A DNA stretch of 64,000 nucleotides from Ovis canadensis (Eukaryota; Chordata; Mammalia; Artiodactyla; Bovidae). Positions within the stretch are counted from its first letter, which is position 1; each line of letters starts with the position of its first letter. Below, piece by piece: positions 1 through 12,498 of this stretch. The notes under the pieces are model-generated. The model searched no databases, was not told the DNA's origin, and worked only from the letters and a program-made list of their open reading frames with translations. Location: contig NC_091245.1 in the NCBI RefSeq assembly GCF_042477335.2, positions 29,584,501 through 29,648,500 of the forward strand, written 5' to 3'. The position numbers were made by a program, and so were the translations under genes.

Positions 1-110
1 TCTCCTCGGCAAGCCACAAAGGGCAGAGTCATCAATTCTTCCAGGCACCTCTGGTCAGGTCCCTCCCACCCCCCAGTTCTTGAACTGTCCAAGCCTTTCT
101 GGGATTATTG

Positions 111-315
111 TTGTTTAGTCACTAAGTCCTGTCCAACTCTTTGCAACCCCATGGATTATAGCCCACCAGGCTCCTCTGTCCATGGAATTCTCCCTGCAAG
201 AATACTGGAGTGAGTAGCCATTGTCTTCTCCAGGGAATCTGCCCAACCCAGGGATCGAATCCACACCTCCTACACTGCAGGCAGATTCTTTACTGCTGAA
301 CCACTAGGGAAGCCC
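111..315 (-). mobile_element. Bov-tA SINE
   Basis: Reverse-oriented ruminant SINE. The BovB-like tail comes first (CAACTCTTTGCAACCCCATGG) and the tRNA-derived head ends at the right (reverse of GGCTTCCCTAGTGGTTCAG). Confidence 0.9.
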
Positions 316-384
316 TTATCCATCCCCAATACTTAACATTTTCCGGAGTAAGACCTGGTCACCAAACACCCTCAACTCATCATG

Positions 385-460
385 TGACGGATGCCCACAT
401 TTCACAGGGGAAGAATCTGTGGCTCAGAGAAACCAAGCAGTCAGTGAAGCTATACCAAGT
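385..460 (-). repeat. MIR fragment (reverse)
   Basis: Short match to the antisense MIR core (TTTCACAGGGGAAGAATCTG, GGCTCAGAGA). Weak. Confidence 0.4.
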
Positions 461-954
461 GAAGCAAGCTTCCGCATCCCTCTCCTCCATCCTCTAGCCT
501 ACCAGAACAACCCCACACTCCCATCAGGGGACCTGCCAGGAATAGCAAGCACACAACTTCAGCCCCTCAGGAACCCAGAGGGATTTGCAGCTGATGGCTC
601 AAATACTGACCCCGCCCAACCCAATTCAGAGTGCCAGGGAGATAACTGGCCTCCAGGGCATGAACTTGCTTTAAAACGTTTTCAGTCTTCATTTTGTGAA
701 AGGACTGTAGCCTGACCTTAAAACACAGATCAAGCTTGGGTATGCGGGGAGGGACCACATAGCAATTTGGTACCCTACCTCCGCAGCACAACGTAGGAGT
801 CTAATGTCACAATAACCTTGTTCTGTGGCAAAACAAACAGGGGGGCAGATGATGCTGACCAGGCCTGCCCCTTCAGGTCATCTCACATGGCCCAGGAGCC
901 TTCTGACAAATGGTTCTCCACTTGTTCAAGGCCTGCTCTGTCTCCAAGTTCCCC

Positions 955-1075
955 AGTGATAGGCAGGACCCTCTGGGGTACTTCACTTGAGTCTCATGAC
1001 AGCCTGACCAAGAACTGTTACCACCATTTTACTGATGGGGAAACTGAGGCTCAGGCAGGGAGACAGGCCTCCTGG
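955..1075 (-). repeat. MIR fragment (reverse)
   Basis: Antisense MIR core: ATTTTACTGATGGGGAAACT followed by GAGGCTCAGGCAGGGAGACA. Confidence 0.6.
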
Positions 1076-1719
1076 GGGGCACTCAACACACTGACATGCT
1101 AGACAGAAACGCCCTGAAGTGGATGGCAGACCTCTAGGTGGCATTTACTTTGGTTTGGGGTCGCAGCACATGTACTCATTCATTTACTGGTTTAGCAAAG
1201 ACACACGGTGGACCCACCAGGTACTACTGTTTAGGGTCTGCAAGAGTGAGTCTCAAGCCCATGCCAGTACACAGGCCTCAACCTTCTCTCTGTGGGATTC
1301 CCAGAGGCTTGGTTGAAGCTGTTATGGGACAGCCCAGCTACCAGGCCCTTCTGCTTTCCAGCAAGTGTCAAGCTGTGGGTCACAGGAAATAGGCCCCGGA
1401 AAACCACCTTATGTGAGGGGACACCAGCCGTGGTCTCCCTCCAGAAACCCCCAGTCTCTAGACGGAAAAGATGGTGAAGGCAAGAACTTGAGACCTCAGG
1501 CAGAAACCGTTTTTTATAAAGTACCAGCTTTTAAAGAAAGACGCACAGCCCTTCCTTTTGGACTTTATCTTGACTTGACAGACGGCTGCGGTGGCCCTGC
1601 CTGCAGTTGGGGACCAGGCGGTAAAAACCTCATCCACAGGGCACCAAGAGCAAGGCCACTCCTGAGCCATTAGAGGGGGCACAGGTGGTGCGGACCAGAC
1701 TCACGGCCCTGGCATGGGA

Positions 1720-1781
1720 ACGGGGAGGGAAGGGGGAGAAAGGAGAAAGGAGGAGGGTCAGGAAGGAGAGGGGGAGGAAAG
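1720..1781 (+). repeat. Polypurine tract
   Basis: GA/G-rich run of about 60 bases with very few pyrimidines; could form triplex or quadruplex DNA. Confidence 0.8.
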
Positions 1782-1913
1782 AGCCTTTGTGCTAGCCTCC
1801 CATCCTCCACCACAATCCCCAAGAGCAACAATCAGTTATGCAAATAGTGACCCCTCCCCCAGCCTGAGCCGTCCATCGCTCCCAGGCCCTGCCCCCTCCC
1901 TCTGGGTCTCTAA

Positions 1914-2055
1914 ACACACACAGACACACACACAGGGTAGGTTTGTCTCCACTGTGTGACACACACACACACACACACACACACGGGGTGGGGGCGGTTC
2001 TCTAGGTTTGTTTCTGCTGTGACTGACACACTTGCACACACGCACACGTGCGCGT
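1914..2055 (+). repeat. CA-repeat complex with duplicated unit
   Basis: CA tracts interrupted twice by a related unit: AGGTTTGTCTCCACTGTG near 1940 and AGGTTTGTTTCTGCTGTGA near 2005. Both are followed by ACACAC-type tracts. Looks like a ~65-bp tandem duplication carrying its microsatellite. Confidence 0.75.
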
Positions 2056-3214
2056 GCATTCGGCGAGGAGCTCTGGGGCCTTACCTACTCAGAAAAGAAA
2101 CGTGCCCCTGACCCCTGCCCTCTACCCCCTCCTGTTAAGACCTTTGGTCTTTTGAAATTAATTTTACCTGGTTTTACCCCCACCAACCTCTTTCTCCATC
2201 AGACTTTCTCACTCTGGGGCCAGGGACACCTAACCCTGGGACAGAGTTCACAGGTCCAAGAGGGGATCCACCACTCAAAGCCTCACAAAGTAACTGAACA
2301 CATCGCCCATTTCCATTTCATTTTACTACTTCTCCCAAATGGAGTACAGTCATCTGAAGAGGAAAACCGGCTTCAAGGTGGCGCCCTCCACATGAGGCCA
2401 GCCTGGAGCCCTGCCATCCACATGCAAAGCTGCAGCCAGGTGACAGCCTCCGGCCGAACTGTTATCCCCCTGCTCTCCTTCTCAGGAGACACACTCTTCT
2501 GATGGTTTCAGTTTCAGATTATCGTCAGCGTCTAAATTGGGAATCCCAGCTCCTGCCCCACGGGCACACCAGGGGTGGATATTCAAAGCAGAACTTATTG
2601 ACAAACGGTGATGCAAATCCGTCCCGTAAACCTGGGCACATTTGACACACACACACCGAGGCCACTGTCCACCCCAGGAGCTTCCATCCCAACCAAGAAG
2701 CAGGGGGTGTGAGTGTCATCTGTCACCCGCAGCTCTGAGATGGCCAACAATGACCACAACAATGACGACAGACATCTGTGGGCACACACAGAACGCGGCA
2801 CCTGCTACATCTCCAGTTAAGCTTTTGCCAGCTTTGAAATAAACATCATTAAAAGATAAAACCTCGATGTTTTCTGAGTTCTATCTACAGACTGGTTACT
2901 CTTACCTCCTGGGTACAGGGGCCCTAAACCAAGGACTTTGAAAACGTTCTGGCCTGGGAATGCCAGCGGATGGACCACAGCGACTACTGGGGGGCTAGGG
3001 AGGGTTTCACAGACCTCACCTCACCGCATTACTGTGTTCTCAACAGCTAAAACTGCAACCTTTTCTTTTCCTCTGGAAAGATCCCCCAATCCCAAAGCGT
3101 ACGAGGGTCTTGTCTTTCCCCACAAAGGCTGCCCCCAGGTGTCACCTGATAAGCCCTCAAAGTCACTCCACAAACCAGAATGGCCAGAGTGCTCCAACCA
3201 GTCCAACCTCCAAC

Positions 3215-3390
3215 GCTGCATTTGCTGAGTGCTTGCTGTATACAGGGCACGGTCCTGCGTTCCTCACATACTTAACTCTGAGAAGCAACCCTTAGGCACT
3301 GTTATCCTCTGATTTTGACAGATGAGGACTCTGAGGCTCAGAGAAAAATCAAGGTCATGCAGGGACACTCAGGAAAGGTGCCCTCCCCAC
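3215..3390 (-). repeat. MIR (reverse)
   Basis: Antisense MIR: GAGTGCTTGCTGTATACAGG at the left, GATGAGGACTCTGAGGCTCA in the core. Confidence 0.65.
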
Positions 3391-6300
3391 TCTCTAGCAT
3401 CAGAACCGGGGTCTGCTATCTGCTGCAGCATTTCTAGCAAGAGAAACTTAGGAGACAAATCTTACATATTCAACTGTCTTAACGTTATCATGGGTCCCTG
3501 TGGCTTCAGATAACATTCTTAGAGACAGAATCATACGTAAGTTTGAAAAACCGTATCTCGAACAACTGAGATGGAACACGGGTGACACGTACAAGAAAGG
3601 TGGGTCAGAAGATTAAAAGTGGCTGTGGTGACAGCATTTGAACACTGATGCCAAAAATGCATGTGAAAACCTACAAGTATTTTTTTGTGCAAGTTGAATA
3701 CAATATTTCAAAATTTACATATCTTCTAAATGCAAGTAATTAGGAACTTAAACATTTTAAGTAGGGAAACCCACTCCAGCAATGATGAAGCCTCTCCAAG
3801 CGACCACAGTTCTGCTCTGCCTCACAGATGCACACAGGCGCCTGTGACCCTCTCTGTGGGCCTCAGGTCCCTCTCTCTCTCCAGCGCGCTGGGCCACACA
3901 CCCAGGAAGCCGTCAGGTTAGAACTCAGGCACCGGAGTTCCCATTTTCATCATGAAAACACGGAATCAAGCCCATCCTTTCCCATATTCTTAACAAACTA
4001 AGTTAACAGACAGATTTTTTTGACTTTCAGTTTTTCTCCCCTAATCTTTGCTTAACCTCCCAGGTGACTGCTAACGCTTGCTTAAAAATGATTAAGACAA
4101 TCTTAAAAGATGTTTCGGTACCCAGAAGTGTGGGTTTGGCTCTTTTAGAGTTTGGCACATCCTTATTTTTAGGGATAAGTTCTGCACACAGAACTCATCA
4201 GTAAGAAGGCCCAGGACCACTTAGAGCAGGAGAAAGAGGGGCTTCACCAGAGAAAAGAGTCCCCCAGCTACAGTTGCAGCCCCAGACCCCTGTAACTAGG
4301 GCAGCAGGTCCCCTCAATTAACATAGCTCCCTCTGAGAGGGCTGCCAACAGTGAGCACCGAACTTCAAAACTAACCAGCCACCACCTTTGGGGGCCGGGG
4401 CCCTGTCTGGCTCCTCTGAGTCAGCGTGCTGACAGCCAGGCCAGGACCTACCAGCTGCTTTTGTTTCATGGGGAGCAGCGGAGACAGGGGCCTCGGGCGG
4501 CTGAAGGCTCGAGTTAAGTTTCACTGGTGAGTTTCGCTGGTGAGTGGCGGGGGACAAAGGAAGGAACCGTGGGGGGAGGGGAGGCCGCAGAGCTGGAGGG
4601 CTGGGACAAAGGGGACCAGAGACAAAGGGACAGGAAAAGGGAGCCCGCTCTCTCTTCTGAGGAAGGAGCTCTCCACCGAGCCTAATATTTCACTCACACA
4701 TTCCCAGGCAAGAAACGCAGGATCCCCGGTTTTAGGAGGTGGTGGCTTCAGGTGTCACCCACCTGTCTCTGCAGCGCACTGGTTTTCCTCGGTCCCCTCT
4801 CCTTCCCCCACCCCACGCCTGTCCAGAACCCCTCCTCAGCCCACTTGTTCAAAGTCAGCGAGGCTGCCTTTGATCGGGTGCCTCTCTCCAGCCCTGATCT
4901 GCCACCCTGAAGAGAGACAAAGAATTATTTATTTGGAGAAAAGAAAAACCCTCAAAGTGTCAGCCACTGACAGACATGATACCCTCTCTACAGGAGTGAG
5001 GCAGTAGGTGCAAGGTGCTGGGTTTTCTAGTCCTCAGGGGCTTTCGCCAGCAACACACTACCCCCTCCCTCCCCAGGTCTCCTCTGCACCCTCAGCCGCT
5101 CTCTAAAATCCCACAGACCTGGCCCTTTGGGGTTTTCCCCTTAAGACCACTGTCTATCTCAGCAGGAAATTGTAATGATTAATCTATAGTGAAGTGGAGC
5201 ATGCCAAACACTGGGATGAGGTCTGCAATAAAGATGGCAAAATCTGAAACGTGGGCAAGGTCAGACCCAGAAGACCCTGAATGTCTGGCTCTCAGCCCCA
5301 CAGTCAAGGGAACCTTTGGGCTGTCTTCATTGCAGCTCCTGATTTACTTCAATTTGGGTTTGATTTTGATTTCAGTAAGGGAGAGACAGGACACCTTCAT
5401 GTTTTACATTAACAAAGCAAGTCAGCCGTCCCCACGGAGGCCAAACCAACCAAGGGGCAGTTTAAGGGTAAGGCCAGGAGGCTGTCTGTCTCCTGGTAAA
5501 GCAGGAGGGACAGGAGGAGAAAGGCAGGCGCCACAGAAGCAGACCACAGCCCTCCTATGCAAAGCAAGCTCAGCTCCTTCCCTCTGGGGGCTGCTGCCCA
5601 CGCCAGAGTCCTGCTTCTCTGGGCACCGCTCCATTCACCCAAAGGGCAGAAGACCCACAACGTGCCAAGCTCGACACAGGGTGGTATGGCCCCTGCACTC
5701 CCACAAGAGCACCCCTCACAGCCCATCAAGTCCTTCATGCCCACTGTTTTAAAATCTAGACTCTTACGAGCACCAACTGCGCGGCAGGCACTGGGGGCTC
5801 ACACATTTGTTGGGCCCTTGGGAGGAACACTCCTACCCAGGCAGTGGGGACAAGGCAGGTTTGAGGAGTGGGGAGAGCCTATACTCAGAAGAGGGAGAAG
5901 GGATCAGGGCCAACTGGCCAGAGAGAGGCTGGGAGAGCTGTTCCAGGCTCCTCCCTCCTGTGTGGGCTGGGCCGGGATGGATGGCCAAGCTGGTGGTGGC
6001 CTCAGCTCTGGCCATCAGGTCAGGGGCAAACCCTCCCCCAGAGCACAGATGCTGCCGTTTCAGAGAGGCGTGGTCCTGTCTGTGGCCCGGGCAGTGAAAT
6101 CACACCTCCCCCCTACCTCTTCCCTCACTATCAGCGCAGCTCCTCCCCGTGGTTCCTCCTCCCCTCACCCCACCCATCAGCCCTGGTCAGGCCCCAGCAA
6201 CTGCCCCACCAAATAATGAAGACGAAGGATCAGGCCACAGTGGGTTCTGGGTCAGAACCAGCTTTCGTCCTCATGAAAAGAACTCCATGGTGACACACCT

Positions 6301-7723
6301 ATGTCAAAAACATTTTTGAAAAGAAAATAGGGAGCAGGAAAGAAGCCATGTCTGGATGGGGCTTCCTGAGAAGCGGCGGCCCAGAGTGGCCCCCCAGCCC
6401 GTGACCCTGGCCCTCCCGCGGCGAGACATTCCAGGACAGACTCGCTGACTCACCGGAAAGGGTGGCGCTATGGCGGGCACCTGCGCCTCTCCGAGGTGGC
6501 CTGGGCCTGACTGCACCGTCCAGCCCCCAAGGGGGGCCCCCAAGGAGGGGGATTGTGTTTTTCGTAAAGCCTAGGAAACTTAACTCAGGTTGGCTAAAAG
6601 CTTCCTTAAAATCAGCGTTCCCTTCACTCTTTCCTGTCCTTGTGGATTTGTGCTTCCAGTAACCAATTCTTAGAAAATTTTCACTGGAATAACAGCTGTA
6701 CAAGGACATTTTTGTTCCAACTCTTCTCTGGTCTCCAAGGTACAATCAAATCATCACTTTCTCCAAACTCTCAGTCATACCTTGACAAGGTGCTGGATGG
6801 CTCGGCTCCGTGAAGCTGCACACCAGACGCTGGGACCACAGATGTATCCTTTACCATCACTTTACAGACAAAGGAGCAGACACTCTGTTTTCTTCAAGTG
6901 ACTAAGTCCAAAAATCACAGACCCAGACAGCAAGACGGCCAGAGGACTGAGGCGGAGGCGAGCGTGACCTAGCTATTCTCCGGTCAAGGGGAGCCAAGGA
7001 GAGCCTAGAATAATACATTCAGGTAACTTCTTGGAGGAAAAGCCCATCTGAACTTGCAGGATGTGCCTCCCATTTAAATATGTGCGGTTAGCATCTTAAA
7101 ACACACAAGCTCCTGATACAGGGAAAGAATGTCTATAAGTTCTATGAGGACAAAACATTTGCCCATGTCCTTTTGTCAGGAGCCACACCTCAGGGGCATC
7201 AACTATTTGAAGAAGGAAAGACTAGACTGACTATCGGGGGAAAACAAGTATCTGCTCTGACTCCTCAGTGGATTCTGGAGTATTCTCCTGAGCTGATAGC
7301 ATTAGGACAGCCTGACTAGAAAGTGGTGATTCAAAGGGAGTGAGCATTTCAAGTCCCAGGAAAACCCTGAACGGCCAGCTTGGAACCAAAGAAACCCCCC
7401 ACCACCGCCACCAGGTGTGGCCAGATCTTCCAGGAAGCACAGATAAGAGCCACTCACCATTAGAAGCCACGGCTGCTGCACAAAACCCACAGCCCAGAGC
7501 CCTGAGCCACCCCCTGGAATCCTGTTTATCCTCCGCAGCTAAGCAAACACAAGTCTTCTCAGATAATGCAAAGGTCAACTGTAGATTTGTGTGAGCTGAT
7601 AAAATCGCCACCAACTCTGAATTACAGGGGGTCACATCATAAAATATGCCTGCACGGATAAGCAGGGAGAGTTAGAGGAATCAGAACCAGCTGCTTCCCA
7701 TCATCCTAGGTTAACATCCCCTG
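3391..7723. other. Intron 4 stretch without recognised genes or young repeats
   Basis: GC-moderate non-repetitive sequence. Open frames here (for example 5557-6216 plus) lack recognisable protein features and overlap on both strands, so I treat them as chance. The AT-richer part at 3960-4200 could be conserved non-coding DNA but nothing specific supports it. Confidence 0.6.
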
Positions 7724-7925
7724 GGCTTCCCAGGTGGCTCAGCGGTGAAGAATTTGATCTGCTGAGCAGGAGATGCGGGTTTGATCCCGGGCTCAGGAAG
7801 ATCCTCTGGAGAAGGGAATGGCAACACTTCTGTACTCTTGGCCGGGAAATCCCAGGGACACAGGACCCTGGTGGGCTATAGTCCATGGGATCGCAAAAGT
7901 CAGACACAACTTAGCAACTAAACAA
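7724..7925 (+). mobile_element. Bov-tA SINE
   Basis: Forward SINE: tRNA-derived head GGCTTCCCAGGTGGCTCAGC, B-box-like GGGTTTGATCCC, then the BovB-derived tail to TCAGACACAACTTAGCAAC. Fairly diverged. Confidence 0.88.
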
Positions 7926-8388
7926 GACTCCAGCTGAGTGGCACCGTGCAGGACTCCTGACCTCGCACACCCACTTCTCAATCCCCTTCACAAAACATAA
8001 AACCCTGGCAAGAGGAGAGTCACAGGGCACCCAGCCTAGAGGCCTCAGCAGTAGACATAAGCTGGGCTAATTCAGTACTGGACATTTCTGCACACATCTC
8101 TGAGGATACTTCAGGTCTGAGGCTCCATCAACATTGGAAACCTATTTCGGAAAAGAAAGGCAAACACCAAAACCAGGGCTCAAAGCGGGCAGCCACACGC
8201 GGACATGTCCTGAGGACACTGAAGCTTTCTTCACAGAGAACAGAGCTCCGGGAGGCGGGGGTCCTTGATCACTTTGTCCACAGATCCGCACTAGGTGTCA
8301 AGCCCCCGAGTTTATGGGCCCTGTCCCATGGGCTCAAAGATGACTGTGAGACTTTCCTTTAATTAGATGACGTCTAAAACTGAGACAT

Positions 8389-8484
8389 GGGACTTTCCTG
8401 GCGGTCCAGTGGTTAAGACTCCTCACCTCCACTGCAGGAGTCATGGGTTTGATCCCTAGTCAAGGAACTAAGATCCCGAATGCC
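8389..8484 (+). mobile_element. CHR-2-type SINE
   Basis: GGGACTTTCCTGGCGGTCCA start, GTTTGATCCCTAGTCAAGGA, and GAACTAAGATCCC near the end: artiodactyl tRNA-Glu-derived SINE. Confidence 0.85.
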
Positions 8485-8492
8485 AGCCCAGT

Positions 8493-8615
8493 AGGCCAGG
8501 AAGGAAGCAGGAAGTCATCACAAGTGCACAAAGTTCTCGCTCATCCCTAGATGAGACTGGAGCACAGCCCAGCAACAGGCACTCCATTCTGGAAAAGGAA
8601 CGACAGTCAGGGGCA
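8493..8615 (+). repeat. Direct duplication, copy A
   Basis: About 123 bp with a diverged second copy at 9154-9284 in the same orientation. Shared blocks include AGGCCAGGAAGGAAG, CTCATCCCTAG and GAGCACAGCCCAGCA. Followed by an A-rich stretch. Confidence 0.85.
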
Positions 8616-8664
8616 TAAATAAATAGACAAACAAAAACAAGACATGAGCAATGATAAGGGATCC

Positions 8665-8745
8665 CCCATAGAGAGAGGGAACAAAGGGAGGTGCTCCAAG
8701 CAGGGAGAATGTCTGTGCAAAGGCCCTGAGGTAAGAAGCCTGGCA
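8665..8745 (-). repeat. L2 fragment (reverse), tentative
   Basis: GAATGTCTGTGCAAAGGCCC with TGAGGTAAGAAG resembles antisense L2. Confidence 0.4.
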
Positions 8746-9153
8746 CTGCCTGGCAACATTTGGTATCTAAGTCTCAGGGTTCACACTCCACCCTAATGAC
8801 AGAAATACACAATCATAAATTTTATTTCCAAACATAGACGCATTCCAAAACTTACTCAATTTTTTCTTTCCCAACATACAAAGTCCACCATCTTTTCAGC
8901 CCTCCCTGCTGCCCACCTTTCCATTTCTGCAGTGGCTTCCTGGGAACAGGAACCTCTCATGACTGAACAGCCCACATGGGCCTTACAGTTCAGGACAAAC
9001 CTTAGCTCCTAACTGGCCAGTGGTCACGCCAGCTGCCCGTCCAAGTCTCCAGAGCAGGCCTAGGCAGGGATAGGGATGGGGTAGGGGCGGGGCGGGGTGG
9101 GGGCTTCCTAATCCAAAGAAAGAGCAAATCGGCTCTACTCTGGACCGAGGCAA

Positions 9154-9284
9154 AGGCCAGGAAGGAAGAGGAAGTCACTGCAGGTGCAGAAAGTCCTTGC
9201 TCATCCCTAGGTGAGACCAGAGCACAGCCCAGCAGCAGGCACTCCGTTCCAGGAGGAGAGCGATGGGAGCGATGATCAGGGGCA
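9154..9284 (+). repeat. Direct duplication, copy B
   Basis: Second copy of the 8493-8615 segment, about 540 bp after the end of copy A, with a small insertion near its right end (GATGGGAGCGATGATCAGGG). Confidence 0.85.
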
Positions 9285-9343
9285 GGGAGCGGGGCTGAGA
9301 ACTCGGCTCTGGCCCTGAACACGGTGTGTGCTGGGGACACAGT

Positions 9344-9488
9344 GTGAAGTGAAAGTCGCTCAGTCGTGTACGACTCTTGGCGACCCCATGGACTATACAG
9401 TCCGTGGAATTCTCCAGGCCAGAATACCGGAGTGGGTAGCCTTTCCCTTCTCCAGGGGATCTTCCCAACCCAGGGACTGAACCCAGGA
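9344..9488 (-). mobile_element. Bov-tA SINE fragment
   Basis: Reverse SINE from GAAAGTCGCTCAGTCGTGTA to AACCCAGGGACTGAACCC. The outer part of the tRNA head is missing. Confidence 0.87.
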
Positions 9489-9683
9489 CACACAGACTTC
9501 TAACTTAAAAGCATTTGGAAGCTCTGTCCTCACCCCTAGTCCCCACCAAAAACAGACTTCAGGAAGAAAATTAATTAAGTTTTACAAGCTTCTCTATTTA
9601 CCCAGAGCTACAAATCTATCACTGGGGAAGCTTTTAAAATAAACTCTCTTCCAGCACTGTTACTTCCTTTCTTCTGTTTGCCA

Positions 9684-9711
9684 CAACACACACACACACA
9701 CACACTCACAC
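9684..9711 (+). repeat. (CA)n microsatellite
   Basis: Run of CA dinucleotides with one CTCA interruption. Confidence 0.9.
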
Positions 9712-9949
9712 CACCTCTTTAACCTTGGCTGTGACTCCTGAGTTTGAAAGAGAAACTCCAAATTCAGAACACACACCAATCCACCACTTATAAATACTTC
9801 CTGCTTTTTATTCTGTTCTTCTCATTTACCCCTATGTCTAAATGTACCCAGCACAGTTCCCTAAGTAGGGATACCTGCTCAAGAACACTAGCTAACTTTC
9901 AACCTCTCATTCCAGCATCCCAGAAATATTCAGTGGGCATCTTCTAGGG

Positions 9950-10120
9950 CACTCTGCACCACTGCCTCAAAGCAGTCCTGCAAGTTGAGTGCAATCTCCA
10001 TTTTACAATGAGGATCCTGAGGCTCAGAGGTGAAGCAATGGGCACAGGTTACACTGTGGTAGAGGCTCTAGTAGGGGATTCAAACCCAGGTTACTTTACC
10101 CAATTCTCTGCACCCTGGTT
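9950..10120 (-). repeat. MIR (reverse)
   Basis: Antisense MIR: CATTTTACAATGAGGATCCT, GAGGCTCAGAGGTGAAGCAA, GGATTCAAACCCAGG. Confidence 0.65.
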
Positions 10121-12271
10121 CCCAGCATCCCTCCCATAGAGCCAGACACAAAAAGCAAAATTGCTTCCTTTAAAAACAAAAAGAAAAGATGACTCATTTT
10201 AGATCACTAACAGCTCTAATATTAAATCTTGAAAACCAGTGCTTGAAAAAGGCCATTTTAACTGGAGCTTCCAAAAAGGATCATAGAAAACCCAGCCAGC
10301 ACAAAATCGAACCTGTGCTTCAACACCAATGATACCACCCATGTGGTTCTGGAGGCACAGGGTCTGCAGCAGCCTTCCCCCATTCAGGGAGGATGCCCAG
10401 TGTGCTACATGGAGCTGGCACACTGGAGAGCTGTTAACCTCTCACTGCCCCCATAACTTGGGAAAGAGAAGCAAACAGTGGGTGGCCTTCCTGCAGTGGC
10501 CCCTGGATCTTTTCTGTGACTTGGGGTTCTCCAATTAAAACAACCCACATGCCTAGCCCCTTATAGCACCTAGAGCAGACCATTGCATGAACTCCTAGGA
10601 GCTGGAGGGGGAGAGGGGAGAGAGGAGGGCCTCTCTGCAGATGAGGGAGATCCAAGCTATTCATTGGGGTCTGTGGCTGGAAGCAGTTCAGAGCTCACTT
10701 TCAGTTCTGAGGCTGCTTACAACCCATATCCAACCTCTGCAGGGGACGCAATGACACAGCATCCCCCAGAAAAACAAACCGGGAAGAAGGACTTGCTCTA
10801 TTTTCAAACTGGCCCCCTAATTGGTCCCAAACTCTCTGGCTGGCTTTCCAAACCTCTAAACCCACAATTGGGCCCTCCTATTCTAATTCCATCTTCCTCC
10901 CCAGCAAGAAGCCCCTCTCCTCTCTGGCCTCAATCTGTCCCCACCCACTACCTAACAGAGTCCCCTGCCTGCCTGCCGGCATCTCTTCTCCTCGAAGCCC
11001 CCAGCCCATTCTCAGCTGGATCCTCTACACTTGGCACCTCCAGCCCCAGCTCTCAGCTCCTAGGCTCTAAAGCAGAGGAGAAAGAACTTTCATTCCTCCT
11101 GTCTCCTCCCCTTGGGTTGCTCGGTTATAAAAACTCTGACATCATTCACAAGCGCTGGTGCCTCTGGCCCCACCCTGCTGCAAACACACAGCAGTGTCCT
11201 CACCGGATCCTGCCTTCTATTGCATCTCACCTTGGTCAGAAAACCCCCTGGAGGTGAGAGACTGGAGAGACCCTAGAAAGAACTTTAACTCAGTGACTGA
11301 ATTGCTTGAAATCCAACTTCTCATTTACAGCAAAAGCAAAGCTGCCAAACGCCGGGCCATCCTTCCTTCAAGAAAGTAAAGGTTTCCAACCAACCCTTTC
11401 AACCAAAGCCAGTGTGGCCTCTTAACTAAAATCCCTCCACTCCACAGAAGGGCTTTCTCGGATTATTTTCCTTCAAAACAACACAATTTACACATTGCAT
11501 GTCTTTACTTTCCAAACCATTCAGAATTAGGAAAAGGGGGGAAAAAACACGTCTGTTTCTATTTGAAACTGTCAAAATTAGCATTCAGTAATTAAAAATC
11601 ACACCCTTTCTCTTAATAACTAACCAGCATGATACAATCAGGTTGTGCCAACTCTTTAATCTAATTGACTAATTACAGATTTTAATTTAGTCAGTTACTG
11701 AACAACTGTTGACAATTTGTTTTCATTAGGGACAGAACAGAATAAATATTTAGGCTTCCAGTCACAGAGACTCCTGTGATCAAGCTCTCCACCGTGACCC
11801 CAACTTCAGAGCAAGCTTCTGGCTCCAACAGCATCCTGAGGCTCAGGTACACACGCAGCTCTCAAGCCATTTCTCGGCTCCATCCTATGCCCACACAAAC
11901 CCTCCCAGGAGTCGCCCCTCTTAAGGCAAAATCCTGAAGTGCAAGCAGCGGCCTCGATCCCCAAAGTACAAGCAATTCCCAAATTCACACACGTCACTCA
12001 AGAAGTGGCAAACACTTAAACGCTGTGAAGAAAAATAAATTCAATGCTACATGTCAGTGGCTTTTAAGCAACAAAATAAGTTAACAGTCAAAATAGGTTT
12101 ATCTGCATTCATCTCACTGGGAAGCAAACTGTCACTAACATCTTTTTTTTTTTTTAAAGACACACATTTACAGGTTTCTATGAAAATGATCCAATTCTTT
12201 CAAAGAGCTTTTTTTTTTCTCTCCCAGGGTCCCTCACAATCAAAGTCAGCCTAAAATTTTACTAAAATAAT
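10121..12271. other. Intron 4 non-repetitive stretch
   Basis: No recognised gene or repeat. Open frames such as 10583-11257 plus have no recognisable features. The AT-rich part 11460-11760 is listed separately as a candidate regulatory element. Confidence 0.6.
11460..11760. promoter_or_regulatory. Candidate conserved non-coding element, homeodomain-site-rich
   Basis: AT-rich, non-repetitive block in GC-richer surroundings. TAATTA occurs at 11589-11594 and 11670-11675, TAATTG at 11662-11667, plus other ATTA cores. Regulatory role is inference only. Confidence 0.35.
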
Positions 12272-12465
12272 AATGTGGTTCAAAGGCTAGGAAGCGGGCC
12301 CTGGGTTCAAATCTTGCTCCATTATTTAATGTTGTCATAACCAAGGCTAATGACTTCACTTCATGAAGCCTTGAGTTTCTTCATTAAAAGGAGTGAGATA
12401 AAAACAGCCTCTGCCTGGTACATGCCCACGAACAGTGCCTGACTTGGGATAAGCGTGCAATAAAG
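12272..12465 (+). repeat. MIR
   Basis: Forward MIR: GGGTTCAAATCTTGCTCC, AGCCTTGAGTTTCTTCATTA, ACAGTGCCTGACTTGGGATA and a final AATAAA. Confidence 0.75.
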
Positions 12466-12498
12466 GCTGCTTCAGAAATCACTTTTGTATCCTCCCTT

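Noticed and set aside
5557..6216. 219-codon plus-strand open frame in intron 4
   Set aside because: No domain, no splice structure, overlapped by other frames on both strands; consistent with chance in GC-rich DNA.
10583..11257. 224-codon plus-strand open frame in intron 4
   Set aside because: Pro/Ser-rich, no recognisable motif, antisense to the SSBP3 intron; no evidence of an exon.
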